From Methanocorpusculum labreanum Z (GTDB lineage Archaea > Halobacteriota > Methanomicrobia > Methanomicrobiales > Methanocorpusculaceae), in the NCBI RefSeq assembly GCF_000015765.1, contig NC_008942.1, positions 511,921 to 575,920 on the forward strand: a stretch of 64,000 nt of DNA. Reading direction: 5' to 3'. The notes below the pieces were generated by a model, which was not told where the DNA came from, searched no databases, and saw only the letters and a list, made by a program, of their open reading frames with translations. The position numbers were made by a program, and so were the translations under genes. Positions 8,274 through 16,587 of this stretch are shown in pieces; position 1 is the first letter of the stretch; every line of letters starts with the position of its first letter.

Positions 8274-9737
8274 ATGTTACAGGATTCAGTTGGTGAAGTC
8301 ACCACGAAATATCACGCACTTTCCGTTCCGCTGAGTCTGGAGTGCGGCGTCTCTTTGTCCGGCGTTAGGATCGCCTATGAACGTTACGGAAGGGCCGACG
8401 GAAAAAATGTTATTCTCGTCTGTCATCCCTTAACCGGAGACGCTCATGCGGCAGGTTTCCATAAAGGCGATACGAAACCCGGGTGGTGGGATGGGATCAT
8501 CGGTCCCGGTAAAGCACTCGATACAAACCGATACTGTGTGATCGCGGCGAATGTACTCGGCGGATGTAAAGGTTCGACCGGCCCCTCATCAGAGGATCCG
8601 GCGACTGGAAAACCCTACGGAACTACATTCCCCGTGATCACGATCCGGGACATGGTCCATGCCGAACACCAGCTGCTTGAAGATTTGGGGATTAGTGAAC
8701 TCTATGCCGTGATCGGGGGTTCGATGGGCGGAATGCAGGCCATGCAGTGGAGCGTGGAGTTCCCGTCATTTGTTCGCCGGATTATCTGCATTGCCTCCGC
8801 CGGCTATACGACGCCGATGCATATCGCTTTTGGCGCCGTCGGCAGAGCAGCGATCATGAGCGATCCGGAATGGAACGGCGGGAACTATCCGGCAGAGAAA
8901 AAACCAAATCACGGACTTTCACTTGCGCGAATGATGGCCCACATCACCTATCTCTCGGACGAGTCCATGCGTACCAAATTCGGGCGGAGACTGCAGAAAC
9001 AGGACGCCTTCGGATACGGATTCGATACGGAGTTCTCGGTCGAAAGTTATCTTCAGCATCAGGGAGAGACGTTTGTGGAACGGTTCGATCCAAACTCCTA
9101 TCTCTACATCACCCGGGCAGTCGACTACTATGATCTTACGAAAAACGGCAGCCTGACCGAGGGTCTTGCCGCAACGCAGGCAAAGTTCCTGATCATCTCC
9201 GTCTCTTCCGACTGGCTCTATCCTCCCTATCTTTCTCAGGAGATTATGCTTGCTCTGACGACAAACAACAGAGAAGCCAGGTATGCGGAAATCGTATCTC
9301 CCCATGGGCATGACGGTTTCCTTCTGGAGAATGCCCAGCTGAACTACATTGTAGGTCAGTTCCTGACACCTATGACCGTGGAAGATCTGATGACGAATAA
9401 TCCGCCGTCGATTCAGGAGACCTCGTCGATCCGCGAGGCAGCCGAATTGATGATCGGGCACGAGATCAATCATCTGCCGGTGGTTTCAGGAAACGGGACG
9501 CTCTCCGGGATCGTGACGTCGTGGGATATTGCAAAATCTGTCGCCGGCGATTTCCAAGACCTTGCCGAGATCATGACCAAAGACGTGATCACGATTCAGC
9601 GCTCCGATTCGCTGCGGCTGGCTGCTTCGCTGATGGAGAAGCATGCCATCTCCGCCCTTCCGGTCGTTGACGATTCGAATCATGTTCTAGGCATGCTTAC
9701 AAGCGAAACGCTTTCTCTTTCTGAGGTGCTCCAATGA
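8274..9737 (+). CDS. metX: Homoserine O-acetyltransferase with C-terminal CBS domain pair
   Basis: 487 aa. The first about 370 residues are an alpha/beta hydrolase acyltransferase with nucleophile elbow GGSMGGMQAMQW and the late Asp/His region SPHGHDGFLLE. Residues about 375-487 are two CBS domains (VEDLMTNNPPS..., LAEIMTKDVIT...), which usually bind adenosyl compounds such as AMP, ATP or SAM. I infer allosteric control of methionine synthesis. It is 9 bp after metY, and its stop overlaps the next ATG (ATGA). Confidence 0.93.
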   Translation: MLQDSVGEVTTKYHALSVPLSLECGVSLSGVRIAYERYGRADGKNVILVCHPLTGDAHAAGFHKGDTKPGWWDGIIGPGKALDTNRYCVIAANVLGGCKGSTGPSSEDPATGKPYGTTFPVITIRDMVHAEHQLLEDLGISELYAVIGGSMGGMQAMQWSVEFPSFVRRIICIASAGYTTPMHIAFGAVGRAAIMSDPEWNGGNYPAEKKPNHGLSLARMMAHITYLSDESMRTKFGRRLQKQDAFGYGFDTEFSVESYLQHQGETFVERFDPNSYLYITRAVDYYDLTKNGSLTEGLAATQAKFLIISVSSDWLYPPYLSQEIMLALTTNNREARYAEIVSPHGHDGFLLENAQLNYIVGQFLTPMTVEDLMTNNPPSIQETSSIREAAELMIGHEINHLPVVSGNGTLSGIVTSWDIAKSVAGDFQDLAEIMTKDVITIQRSDSLRLAASLMEKHAISALPVVDDSNHVLGMLTSETLSLSEVLQ

Positions 9738-10210
9738 GGATCCTTGGAATTCATGCGGACCGGGTGTGGTATAAAGTCACCAAAAAAACAAAAATGGCCG
9801 AGCCGGAACCCGTAAGAGAAGACGAGATGGATAACTGCGTTCTCCTTTTTGCCACTGTTGAGAAGTCTGATGAGGTCACGCCCGAACTGACCGTCTCTTC
9901 AACGGTGGAAAGCGTCAAACTCCGTTTGTCCCGCCTCGGGGCAACCAGAGTGATGCTTTTTCCCTATGCTCATCTTGCAAGCGATCTTGGGTGTCCCGGC
10001 GTGTCCCAGTGGATTTTGAAATCGATCCAGAGCAGACTTATTGAAGAGGGAATCGAGACGAAACGGGCGGCATTCGGGTGGTATAAAGAGTTTGAAATAA
10101 AAAGCAAAGGGCATCCGATGGCAGACTTTTCGCTGACGGTCTGTCCGTTTGCCGGTGGGGAATGCGATAAAAGCAGTAAATGCTGCCAGAACGAGTCAAA
10201 AAACTGCTGA
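9734..10210 (+). CDS. Free-standing archaeal ThrRS editing domain protein
   Basis: 158 aa matching the N-terminal editing domain of archaeal threonyl-tRNA synthetase, a D-aminoacyl-tRNA-deacylase-like fold that removes Ser from tRNA-Thr. It starts MRILGIHAD and has the family motif FGWYKEFEIKSKGHPMAD near 115-132. It then ends without any catalytic or anticodon-binding domain, in a Cys-rich tail (CPFAGGECDKSSKCC). It overlaps metX by four bases. Separate editing proteins are known in some Crenarchaeota. Here it may edit in trans or serve another deacylation role; the partner ThrRS is not in this window. Confidence 0.82.
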   Translation: MRILGIHADRVWYKVTKKTKMAEPEPVREDEMDNCVLLFATVEKSDEVTPELTVSSTVESVKLRLSRLGATRVMLFPYAHLASDLGCPGVSQWILKSIQSRLIEEGIETKRAAFGWYKEFEIKSKGHPMADFSLTVCPFAGGECDKSSKCCQNESKNC

Positions 10211-10211
10211 C

Positions 10212-10811
10212 TTAATTTCTTTTTCCGGCTAAGAGAGGGCGGCTCGTATATTTTGGCATCCGCTCTGCAAGGATCCTGATGACATCATCAGCCGTGTCGA
10301 CCCCAAAAACACAGTCATCGGGAATGTCCGGATACCGCGGCTTGTCGTCGATTTTATTGTCCGCGATCAAAGCCCCCCAGTCGGAGAACACTCCCTCTTT
10401 TTTCACGACGCCGGGGACACGGTAAGCCATGATCAGCCGGTGCATCACCCATGCATACGACAGTTCCGAGAGCGTTCCCGATCCACCGCCGACCGCGACG
10501 ACCGCGTCCGTGTTTGCCACGATGAAGTTTCGTGCGTGGTCGAGTCCGGTCGCGATCACGATATCCGTATAGGGGTTTGCCTGGGCCGGATCGTTGCCAG
10601 GAAGAACCGCGATAACATCCCCTTCACGGTATGCTGGAGATGCATGCGCCCCCCGGGACACGGCTTCCATGACGCCGCCAAGACCACCGGACAACACCCG
10701 GTATCCGTTTGAAACCAGCGCGTTTCCAAGCGAAAATGCAAACTGTTCTTTCGCACATCCGGGTTCAATCGCCGCATCGCCGATAACAGAAATAACCGGT
10801 CTCCTTGACAT
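10212..10811 (-). CDS. LOG/TIGR00725-type Rossmann protein (possible nucleotide phosphoribohydrolase)
   Basis: 199 aa with a Rossmann-like fold related to LOG (lysine-decarboxylase-like) proteins. Visible motifs are VIGDAAIEPGC, LSGGLGGVMEAVSRGA and VAVGGGSGTLSELSYAW, the last corresponding to the family's PGGxGTxxE active-site loop. Some relatives cleave nucleoside monophosphates at the N-glycosidic bond, while this branch has no firm function. It converges with the ThrRS editing gene, with only 1 bp between stop codons. Confidence 0.8.
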   Translation of the reverse strand: MSRRPVISVIGDAAIEPGCAKEQFAFSLGNALVSNGYRVLSGGLGGVMEAVSRGAHASPAYREGDVIAVLPGNDPAQANPYTDIVIATGLDHARNFIVANTDAVVAVGGGSGTLSELSYAWVMHRLIMAYRVPGVVKKEGVFSDWGALIADNKIDDKPRYPDIPDDCVFGVDTADDVIRILAERMPKYTSRPLLAGKRN

Positions 10812-10915
10812 ACTTATTCATGCGTTGTCCGGTAAGAAGAATATTCTCACGCAAAGAATCCGTTACACGAAACTCAAAATAATAAAAAAAGGATGTGGGG
10901 GCCGCTGAATGTGTG

Positions 10916-11350
10916 TTATTGCATAGCGCAGGTCCCTGCGCAGGGTTCCTTTTCCGGCACGACCAGACGGTAGGCATTTGCAAGAACCGAGGAGTTTGCA
11001 AGAAGACCAGCAATCAGTACCGCCTCTAAGATTTCTTCTTTGGTGATACCCATCTTTTTTGCGACCTGCATATGATACGTTGTACAGTGATCGCAGCGTA
11101 ATGCCGCACCGACGGCAAGACTGATGAGTTCGACCGTCTTCGGCGGCAGTGCTCCGGCCCGTGTCACCGCATTTTTATAGAGAAGGTGCGAGATCAGCGC
11201 TTCGGGATTGTCCTCAAGTTTCTGATAGATCAGAGGAGACCGTCCATACTCTTCTTCGATCTTTGCGAGCCAGTCGGCAGCTGTCTGTTTCGCCCCGTTT
11301 GTTTGTACTTCGGCGATTGCCTCCTCAAAATTCTTGTCGATCTCTACCAT
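10916..11350 (-). CDS. Carboxymuconolactone decarboxylase/AhpD-like CxxC protein
   Basis: 144 aa with the AhpD-type helical core and redox motif RCDHCTTYHMQVAKK (CxxC about 87-90), the site that gives alkylhydroperoxidase or disulfide-reductase activity in relatives. The C-terminus adds a further CAGTC pair. Its ATG lies 3 bp after the stop of mmp7, so it appears to be the last gene of the MCR-activation operon. That suggests (inference) a thiol/disulfide role connected with the oxygen-sensitive activation machinery. A general detoxification role is equally compatible. Confidence 0.85.
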   Translation of the reverse strand: MVEIDKNFEEAIAEVQTNGAKQTAADWLAKIEEEYGRSPLIYQKLEDNPEALISHLLYKNAVTRAGALPPKTVELISLAVGAALRCDHCTTYHMQVAKKMGITKEEILEAVLIAGLLANSSVLANAYRLVVPEKEPCAGTCAMQ

Positions 11351-11353
11351 GAT

Positions 11354-12292
11354 TTATACCACAATGTTTGTTTCCGAAAGCGGCTTAATGCGGATCAGAA
11401 TATAATCCCGCATGCGTGACGGAAGAACATCTGCGACATCGCCGACTTTTATTTCATCCTCGATTACCAGATCGCGAACCTTTTGTGCATAGGAAGGGTA
11501 GGAAAGTTTTAGCCGCAGACCGTTGAGCTGAACTGCGATCGGGGAGGGAGAGTAGACCTCTTCGATCTCCGGCAGTTCCTGTTTGATCAGCGCCTGGAGT
11601 CGTGCGGACGAGACCGAGAGGGGATCGTTTGCGATCTCCTGCCTGCGTTCCTCGATGACTTTTTTCACCTCTTCGATCACAAGGTCGAGCCGGTGAATAT
11701 CCGCCTCGGTCTGTGTCCTGTGCATAAAACGTCCAAGACCTCCTACATATCCTGCAACCGGCGGATCGGTCTGTTTTTCGAGGATCTCCCTGTCCGGCCC
11801 CCCGGTCAGGATGATTGGAACGGTGATCCCAGGCCGAAACTTTACGAACTTCGTTTCGATACAGGAGGCGAAGTTGCCGAGAACGAAGATCGCCAGATCG
11901 TGTTCGTTGATCAGATCCCGCTCCTCGTCGTTCATCTGAGCGATGCGTTTTCCAAATCCGCGTGCCATCCCAAGCATGTTCGATTTCGAGCCGTGGCTTC
12001 GCAGATACTCTGCAACATCGCATGCCGAATGGGGAAGATGATGGATCTCAAGACTCGGTATGACCACTGCGATCTCGGTTCCAACGAGAGGGGACTCCTG
12101 GATCTCTCCCGCGAGCGGCCGGGAAAACGTAGCGAGTCTTTTGATGTCCTCCTTCGGCATAAGGACCTGAAGGACGACTTCGCTTGCAATATTATGTCTC
12201 TGGACGATGTAGCCGCCAAGATCCTCGATATAATCGACGACCTCGTCGAGACGGTACACTCCGCCTTTATAGGTGATCGGGACAAGGATCAT
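11354..12292 (-). CDS. mmp7: Methanogenesis marker protein 7
   Basis: 312 aa, recognised as methanogenesis marker protein 7 by overall sequence (MILVPITYKGGVYRLDE at the N-terminus, VLGNFASCIETKFVKFRPG, PIILTGGP). Published structural work places Mmp7 with Mmp3, Mmp17, McrC and component A2 in the complex that reductively activates the nickel of F430 in methyl-coenzyme M reductase. Its ATG overlaps the stop of mmp17 (ATGA). It is the penultimate gene of an eight-gene minus-strand run starting with atwA. Confidence 0.9.
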   Translation of the reverse strand: MILVPITYKGGVYRLDEVVDYIEDLGGYIVQRHNIASEVVLQVLMPKEDIKRLATFSRPLAGEIQESPLVGTEIAVVIPSLEIHHLPHSACDVAEYLRSHGSKSNMLGMARGFGKRIAQMNDEERDLINEHDLAIFVLGNFASCIETKFVKFRPGITVPIILTGGPDREILEKQTDPPVAGYVGGLGRFMHRTQTEADIHRLDLVIEEVKKVIEERRQEIANDPLSVSSARLQALIKQELPEIEEVYSPSPIAVQLNGLRLKLSYPSYAQKVRDLVIEDEIKVGDVADVLPSRMRDYILIRIKPLSETNIVV

Positions 12293-12870
12293 TTCAGTGC
12301 CTCCTCCATCTGCTCGAATCTTTCGGCGATGATCTTCTCGATATCTTTCGCCGGAAGGGTGTTTTCGCTTGCCGCATAGGAAAACCGGTTCTTTCCGTAG
12401 TTTTCGCGCCGGACTTTGAAGCCTTCGGGAGCGATCACCTGGATCGCGTAGATCAGATCCTTAAAGAGCGACTGGGACGGGTCGATAACCACCCAGTCTC
12501 TCAGATCCTTTGGGATCTCCGTATTTTTGATGATCACCGTGAACCGGTCGGGTTGATCGACATTGTCGTGTCCGAGTTTGGCCCAAAGCATCTTCAGCAT
12601 CGCGGCAAGATAGGTCTCATCTCCAACCGCGATCGTTGCCTGATCGTCCTGAAGCAGTACATTGCCCACATCCGAGACCTTTATCACGGAACGCGGCGGG
12701 CGGATGAATCCCGTTGCCACGAACAGGGGATACTTCGGATCGATGTAGATGTGCAGTCCTTCCACGATACTGAGGAGGTTGTGATCCTGCAGTACGGTTG
12801 TGGCGATTTTGATATAGTTGTCCGACCCGTCTTCGGTGCATTCCACCTCGAAGTAGTCCAAACCAGCCAT
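12289..12870 (-). CDS. mmp17: Methanogenesis marker protein 17
   Basis: 193 aa, recognised as methanogenesis marker 17 (N-terminus MAGLDYFEVECTEDG; internal FIRPPRSVIKVSDVG; IAPEGFKVRRENYGKNRFSY). It is a component of the MCR activation complex together with Mmp7 and Mmp3 (family knowledge). The ATG immediately abuts the mmp15 stop codon, and its own stop overlaps mmp7. There is no membrane segment. Confidence 0.9.
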   Translation of the reverse strand: MAGLDYFEVECTEDGSDNYIKIATTVLQDHNLLSIVEGLHIYIDPKYPLFVATGFIRPPRSVIKVSDVGNVLLQDDQATIAVGDETYLAAMLKMLWAKLGHDNVDQPDRFTVIIKNTEIPKDLRDWVVIDPSQSLFKDLIYAIQVIAPEGFKVRRENYGKNRFSYAASENTLPAKDIEKIIAERFEQMEEALK

Positions 12871-14133
12871 TTACGCCTCCTTCACCTTTTTATCGACGAA
12901 TCCCGAGGAAAGCAGTGCCCCGCCGACCGCCCCGATGTACTGGGCGTGATGGGGCACGACGACCTCGGTTCTGAGCATCCGGCCCATTGCCCGGACAAGT
13001 CCCTGAATAAGCGATGATCCCCCGACCATGATGACCGGCTCTTTGATATCGACTTCCTGGAGCTGCTGTTCGTACACCTGCTGAGCTACACTGTGACACG
13101 CCGCCGCGGCAACATCTGCGGGTTTGTATCCAGCCGCCAAAGCATTGACGAGAGACTGCGTTCCAAAGACGATACAATAACTGTTCATCGGGACATTCTC
13201 GCCGCCTTCGCTTTCCATCGAGAGTGCGCCGAGTTCGGTGATGTCGATTCCAAGGCGTTTGGACGTCATTTCGAGGAACCGTCCCGATGCTCCGGCGCAG
13301 ATACCCCCCATCGTAAAGGAACCGGGGATTCCGTCTTTTACGCTGATGGCCTTGTTATCCATACCGCCGATATCAATCACGGTGGCAAATCCTTTCTGGG
13401 CGTTTGCAAGATATACCGCTCCTTTGGAGTTGACGGTGAGTTCTTCCTGGATAAGATCGGCTTTGATGTGTTTGCCGACCAGGAACCTTCCGTATCCGGT
13501 TGTTCCAATTGCCTCAATGTCGGAGAGTTTGAGTCCAGACTCCTTTAATGCCAGGGACACGACGTCGTCAGCACTTTTCAGAACATCGGTGGTCGGTCTC
13601 CAGCCGGTTCCGATGATCTCGTTGTCCTGCATGATTATGCATTTGGTGGTCGATGATCCGGAGTCGACACCCATCGTAGTCCCGACCTGGACCTCGCGGG
13701 CCATCAGTGCCCGGCGTTTTGCGATCGTGGATAAGGCTTCGAGCCTTGTCAGAAGAGTGGATGCGCCGGTCCGCTCGTTGAACGAGTAGGAGACGACCGG
13801 TATCTTCGAGTTTTCCACGATGTATCTGCGGAGTTCGTTACGGACGATTGCCGCCTCGGCACACCTGAAGCAGCTTGCGATGAAGATTCCGTCCGCCTCG
13901 ATTCTTCCTTCAACGATCGCCTGGGCACGGGCGATGGCGAGTTTCAGATCCGGGCTTTTCACCGGAAGGCCGAAGTCCTTGTAGGCCCGTTTGACGTCCT
14001 TTAAGGCAACGTCCGGGTAAAACATCTTTGCGCCGACGGTCTCCGCCGCCGAAGTGATTTCGTTTTGGATTCCACTGTATTCTGCGCCGCAGGTGATCTG
14101 GGCGATCCGTACGGGTTGTTCTTTTGCGCTCAT
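12871..14133 (-). CDS. mmp15: Methanogenesis marker protein 15 (BcrA/BadF-type activator ATPase)
   Basis: 420 aa from the ATG at 14133 ([10 protein letters not shown]). The frame stays open upstream, but this start overlaps the mmp5 stop as ATGA and matches the family. The C-terminal half is an ASKHA ATPase like 2-hydroxyacyl-CoA dehydratase activators, with phosphate-binding [14 protein letters not shown] (about 155-168) and [14 protein letters not shown], whose Cys is the subunit-bridging 4Fe-4S ligand in activators. The N-terminal half carries C15, C88 and C91. I infer an ATP-driven electron injection role in MCR activation. Confidence 0.9.
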   Translation of the reverse strand: MSAKEQPVRIAQITCGAEYSGIQNEITSAAETVGAKMFYPDVALKDVKRAYKDFGLPVKSPDLKLAIARAQAIVEGRIEADGIFIASCFRCAEAAIVRNELRRYIVENSKIPVVSYSFNERTGASTLLTRLEALSTIAKRRALMAREVQVGTTMGVDSGSSTTKCIIMQDNEIIGTGWRPTTDVLKSADDVVSLALKESGLKLSDIEAIGTTGYGRFLVGKHIKADLIQEELTVNSKGAVYLANAQKGFATVIDIGGMDNKAISVKDGIPGSFTMGGICAGASGRFLEMTSKRLGIDITELGALSMESEGGENVPMNSYCIVFGTQSLVNALAAGYKPADVAAAACHSVAQQVYEQQLQEVDIKEPVIMVGGSSLIQGLVRAMGRMLRTEVVVPHHAQYIGAVGGALLSSGFVDKKVKEA

Positions 14134-14576
14134 TTTTTGACCTCCAGCTCGTTTAAGAACTGTTTGATTTTTGCAACGAACGTCACGCCCTCTTCTTTGG
14201 ATGCCGGATATCTCAGTTCCAGTTTGGGCATCTCCTTTTCCCTGAGCATGAACACTAAAAGCTCGTTCGTTCGTGCGCATCCCATGCATCCGAATGCAAG
14301 ATCCGGCTCGTCGATGATAATGGCCGCCTCCGCCTCTTCGACTAAGGGGCCGTAGAGGGCCATTCGTCCCCGGATGCCTGACGGGACCTCGACCGCCGCC
14401 CATTTCAGTCCTTTCTGCGGGTCCTCCGAGGTCATCTGGATAGGCGGTGAATCGAATCCCGGTGTCTGGACATGTTCGCGGATCGAAAGAGCCGAGCCGA
14501 GCGGTTCGTGGCCGAACCTCGCTACAAGGTCGGATAAGATGAGGCTGGTTGCCGGGTAGATGAATACTTTTGCCAT
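14130..14576 (-). CDS. mmp5: Methanogenesis marker protein 5
   Basis: 148 aa, recognised as methanogenesis marker 5 ([38 protein letters not shown], a CxxC near 96-99). The biochemical role is not established, but it belongs to the conserved set co-transcribed with mmp6, mmp3 and atwA in methanogens. It overlaps both neighbours: TAATG with mmp6 and ATGA with mmp15. Confidence 0.88.
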   Translation of the reverse strand: MAKVFIYPATSLILSDLVARFGHEPLGSALSIREHVQTPGFDSPPIQMTSEDPQKGLKWAAVEVPSGIRGRMALYGPLVEEAEAAIIIDEPDLAFGCMGCARTNELLVFMLREKEMPKLELRYPASKEEGVTFVAKIKQFLNELEVKK

Positions 14577-15037
14577 TATGTTTCCTCCGAAAAAAGTTTC
14601 TCGAGCAGATCCGCGTCGAGCGGTTCTTCAAGCGGCAGAGTTTCCCCTGCGGCTTTTTTGAGTGAGGTTTTGTTCATCCCTTCGGTCTCTTCCAGTCCGT
14701 GGGAGATATATCTGATAAAACTCATTTCATATTCGTGCCCGAGATACCCGGGTCTGGCGCCGCCAAGATCCGCCCTGCATCTCCGGGAATCTCCCGGGGG
14801 AAATCCCCGGTCTTTTATGAAGATCCGGTAGGGATCGAGAACACGCAGATGCGAGATGATCCGGTCGACATCCTCGGGAGATCCGGTGATCTGACATCCG
14901 AAACAGGTCTCTTTGATCATCACACCCTGAGCGATCTCGTATGCGGCGGTCGCGATGTCCTGAGGCGTTGTGTTTGGAGAGTCAACGAAAACGTACTTCG
15001 TTACGGTCCCGACATACTCTGGAACATAGGGTTTCAC
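14576..15037 (-). CDS. mmp6: Methanogenesis marker protein 6
   Basis: 153 aa, recognised as methanogenesis marker 6 ([29 protein letters not shown] with CxxC near 44-47; [19 protein letters not shown]). It starts within the mmp3 stop codon (ATGA) and ends at the mmp5 ATG. A stretch around residues 95-112 rich in Arg and Cys is conserved in the family. The function is unknown; context ties it to MCR activation. Confidence 0.88.
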   Translation of the reverse strand: MKPYVPEYVGTVTKYVFVDSPNTTPQDIATAAYEIAQGVMIKETCFGCQITGSPEDVDRIISHLRVLDPYRIFIKDRGFPPGDSRRCRADLGGARPGYLGHEYEMSFIRYISHGLEETEGMNKTSLKKAAGETLPLEEPLDADLLEKLFSEET

Positions 15038-16578
15038 TCTTTCACCTCCCTGATGTAGACGGTCCCGCCCTCTTTCATCATGGATAATTTATCCATATCG
15101 AGAACCTTCCCGATAATGTTCGTTCCTCCAAAAGGTTCTCCGGTAGGTCCGTACTCCGTATTCTCGACCACTCTGACCCCGACCATACCGACTGCGTGCC
15201 GCGAGTCGTTGGTCAGTGCGAGAGTGTCGGTCTTGACCGGTTTTTTCGGGGTGTTTTCAGGGATGATGTTCGTCCCGGTTGAGAACGGCGGTTTGAAGAG
15301 GTACATCTCGTCATCCACATTGTAAATGAAAGGCATCGTCCCAATCGCATATCTCTTCAGTCCGGTGACCCGGCGGAACAGGTCGACAGAGAGCGGGGCT
15401 TTTTTGTAATCCAGCGAGATGTCGATGACATCTTTGAGATCCATCGTATAGAGGAAGACCTTTCCTTCTTTTAAGACTTCAAGGGTCGTCTCCGGTTTCT
15501 GGTTGATGACGACCCTGTTGTTTACATCTTTGTTGTCGGCCATCACTTTCAGTCCGCGTTTTTTCGCAAGACTGACCGCTTCGCCGAGGGGCAGGCCCCG
15601 CAGGTCAAGGAGTTCCGGCACCGGTCTTACCGAAAGGACATTTTTTTCCGTGGAGAACTTGGCGAGTTCTATTCCCCGCGTGACCGAGCCGGTTCGCGTG
15701 TGATGCTGATTGCTCGGCACATCGCGTGTGTAAATATACAAGGCCCCCGATCCTTTTCCGGCCGTTCGTATCGTCACGGTCCCTTCTCTTCTCGGTTTCT
15801 GGCGTTCCTGAGGGACAAAGAGTTTTCCTTCGGTATGATCCCTGATGTAGGTAGACGCGGTACGGTCGATTTTGAGCCTGTTTTCACGCAGGCAGAAGAG
15901 CATATGTTCGACCGATTCCGTGCATCCGCAGTCGATTTCCGCATGATCCTCCTGATACCCTTCCGCGGTGACCACCAGTTCGGAAAAGATCTGCATCCCT
16001 TCCTTCACAACACCCGAGAGGTCCGAGGTCACCTTCGCATTGGTCGAATCCGTGCTGGAAAAGACCTCTTCGATCCTGGTTATCATGTCGCCGTTTTTCC
16101 AGCGGTTCATGATCCCAAGGCCGTAGATGACTTTGCCTAATACAGCTCCGCCTTTGGCTGCCCCGTGATCTGCCATATGTTCTCTGCGGGAAAAGGTCAG
16201 ATAGGCATTTTTTGAGTCGTATCCGCCCGATCCCAGACAGACCATTCCCCGTTCGTATCGGTAGGAGTTTTTATCGGGCGTAAACTTCTGAGGGAACGGG
16301 CCGAAGGATACTGAATTTCTGTCGTCGAAGTGGACACGCAGATTCTCCTTCACTTCTCCCGTGGGCAAAGGGAAGGTCGTTTTTTTGGCAAGCTCGATGA
16401 CAATATCCCCGGCGGTCGTCGTCAGACGAAGGTGCGGGGTTTTTTCCCGGGAAACGCTTCCGGGTAGAAGGAGAACAACAGAGGTCCCTTCCGGCTGATT
16501 TGGAAGGAGATCTTTGATGGTTGTCGTTTCTTCAACGGTTTTCTGCTCGCCGTTGAGAAACACATGGATCTTGGTCAT
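15034..16578 (-). CDS. mmp3: Methanogenesis marker protein 3
   Basis: 514 aa, recognised as methanogenesis marker 3 (UPF0288). The start MTKIHVFLNGEQKTVEE opens a ubiquitin-like/TGS-type fold. The middle holds GMVCLGSGGYDSKNAYLTFSRREHMADHG with a peptidyl-prolyl-isomerase-like pattern, followed by repeated short segments ending GPTGEPFGGTNIIGKV. Mmp3 is part of the published MCR activation assembly. The ATG is 9 bp after the atwA stop. Confidence 0.9.
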   Translation of the reverse strand: MTKIHVFLNGEQKTVEETTTIKDLLPNQPEGTSVVLLLPGSVSREKTPHLRLTTTAGDIVIELAKKTTFPLPTGEVKENLRVHFDDRNSVSFGPFPQKFTPDKNSYRYERGMVCLGSGGYDSKNAYLTFSRREHMADHGAAKGGAVLGKVIYGLGIMNRWKNGDMITRIEEVFSSTDSTNAKVTSDLSGVVKEGMQIFSELVVTAEGYQEDHAEIDCGCTESVEHMLFCLRENRLKIDRTASTYIRDHTEGKLFVPQERQKPRREGTVTIRTAGKGSGALYIYTRDVPSNQHHTRTGSVTRGIELAKFSTEKNVLSVRPVPELLDLRGLPLGEAVSLAKKRGLKVMADNKDVNNRVVINQKPETTLEVLKEGKVFLYTMDLKDVIDISLDYKKAPLSVDLFRRVTGLKRYAIGTMPFIYNVDDEMYLFKPPFSTGTNIIPENTPKKPVKTDTLALTNDSRHAVGMVGVRVVENTEYGPTGEPFGGTNIIGKVLDMDKLSMMKEGGTVYIREVKE

Positions 16579-16587
16579 GATCCTGAC

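Noticed and set aside
14134-14631. N-terminal extension of mmp15 to 586 residues
   Set aside because: The extension overlaps mmp5 in another frame and is low-complexity. The ATG at 14133 overlaps the mmp5 stop and gives the family N-terminus.
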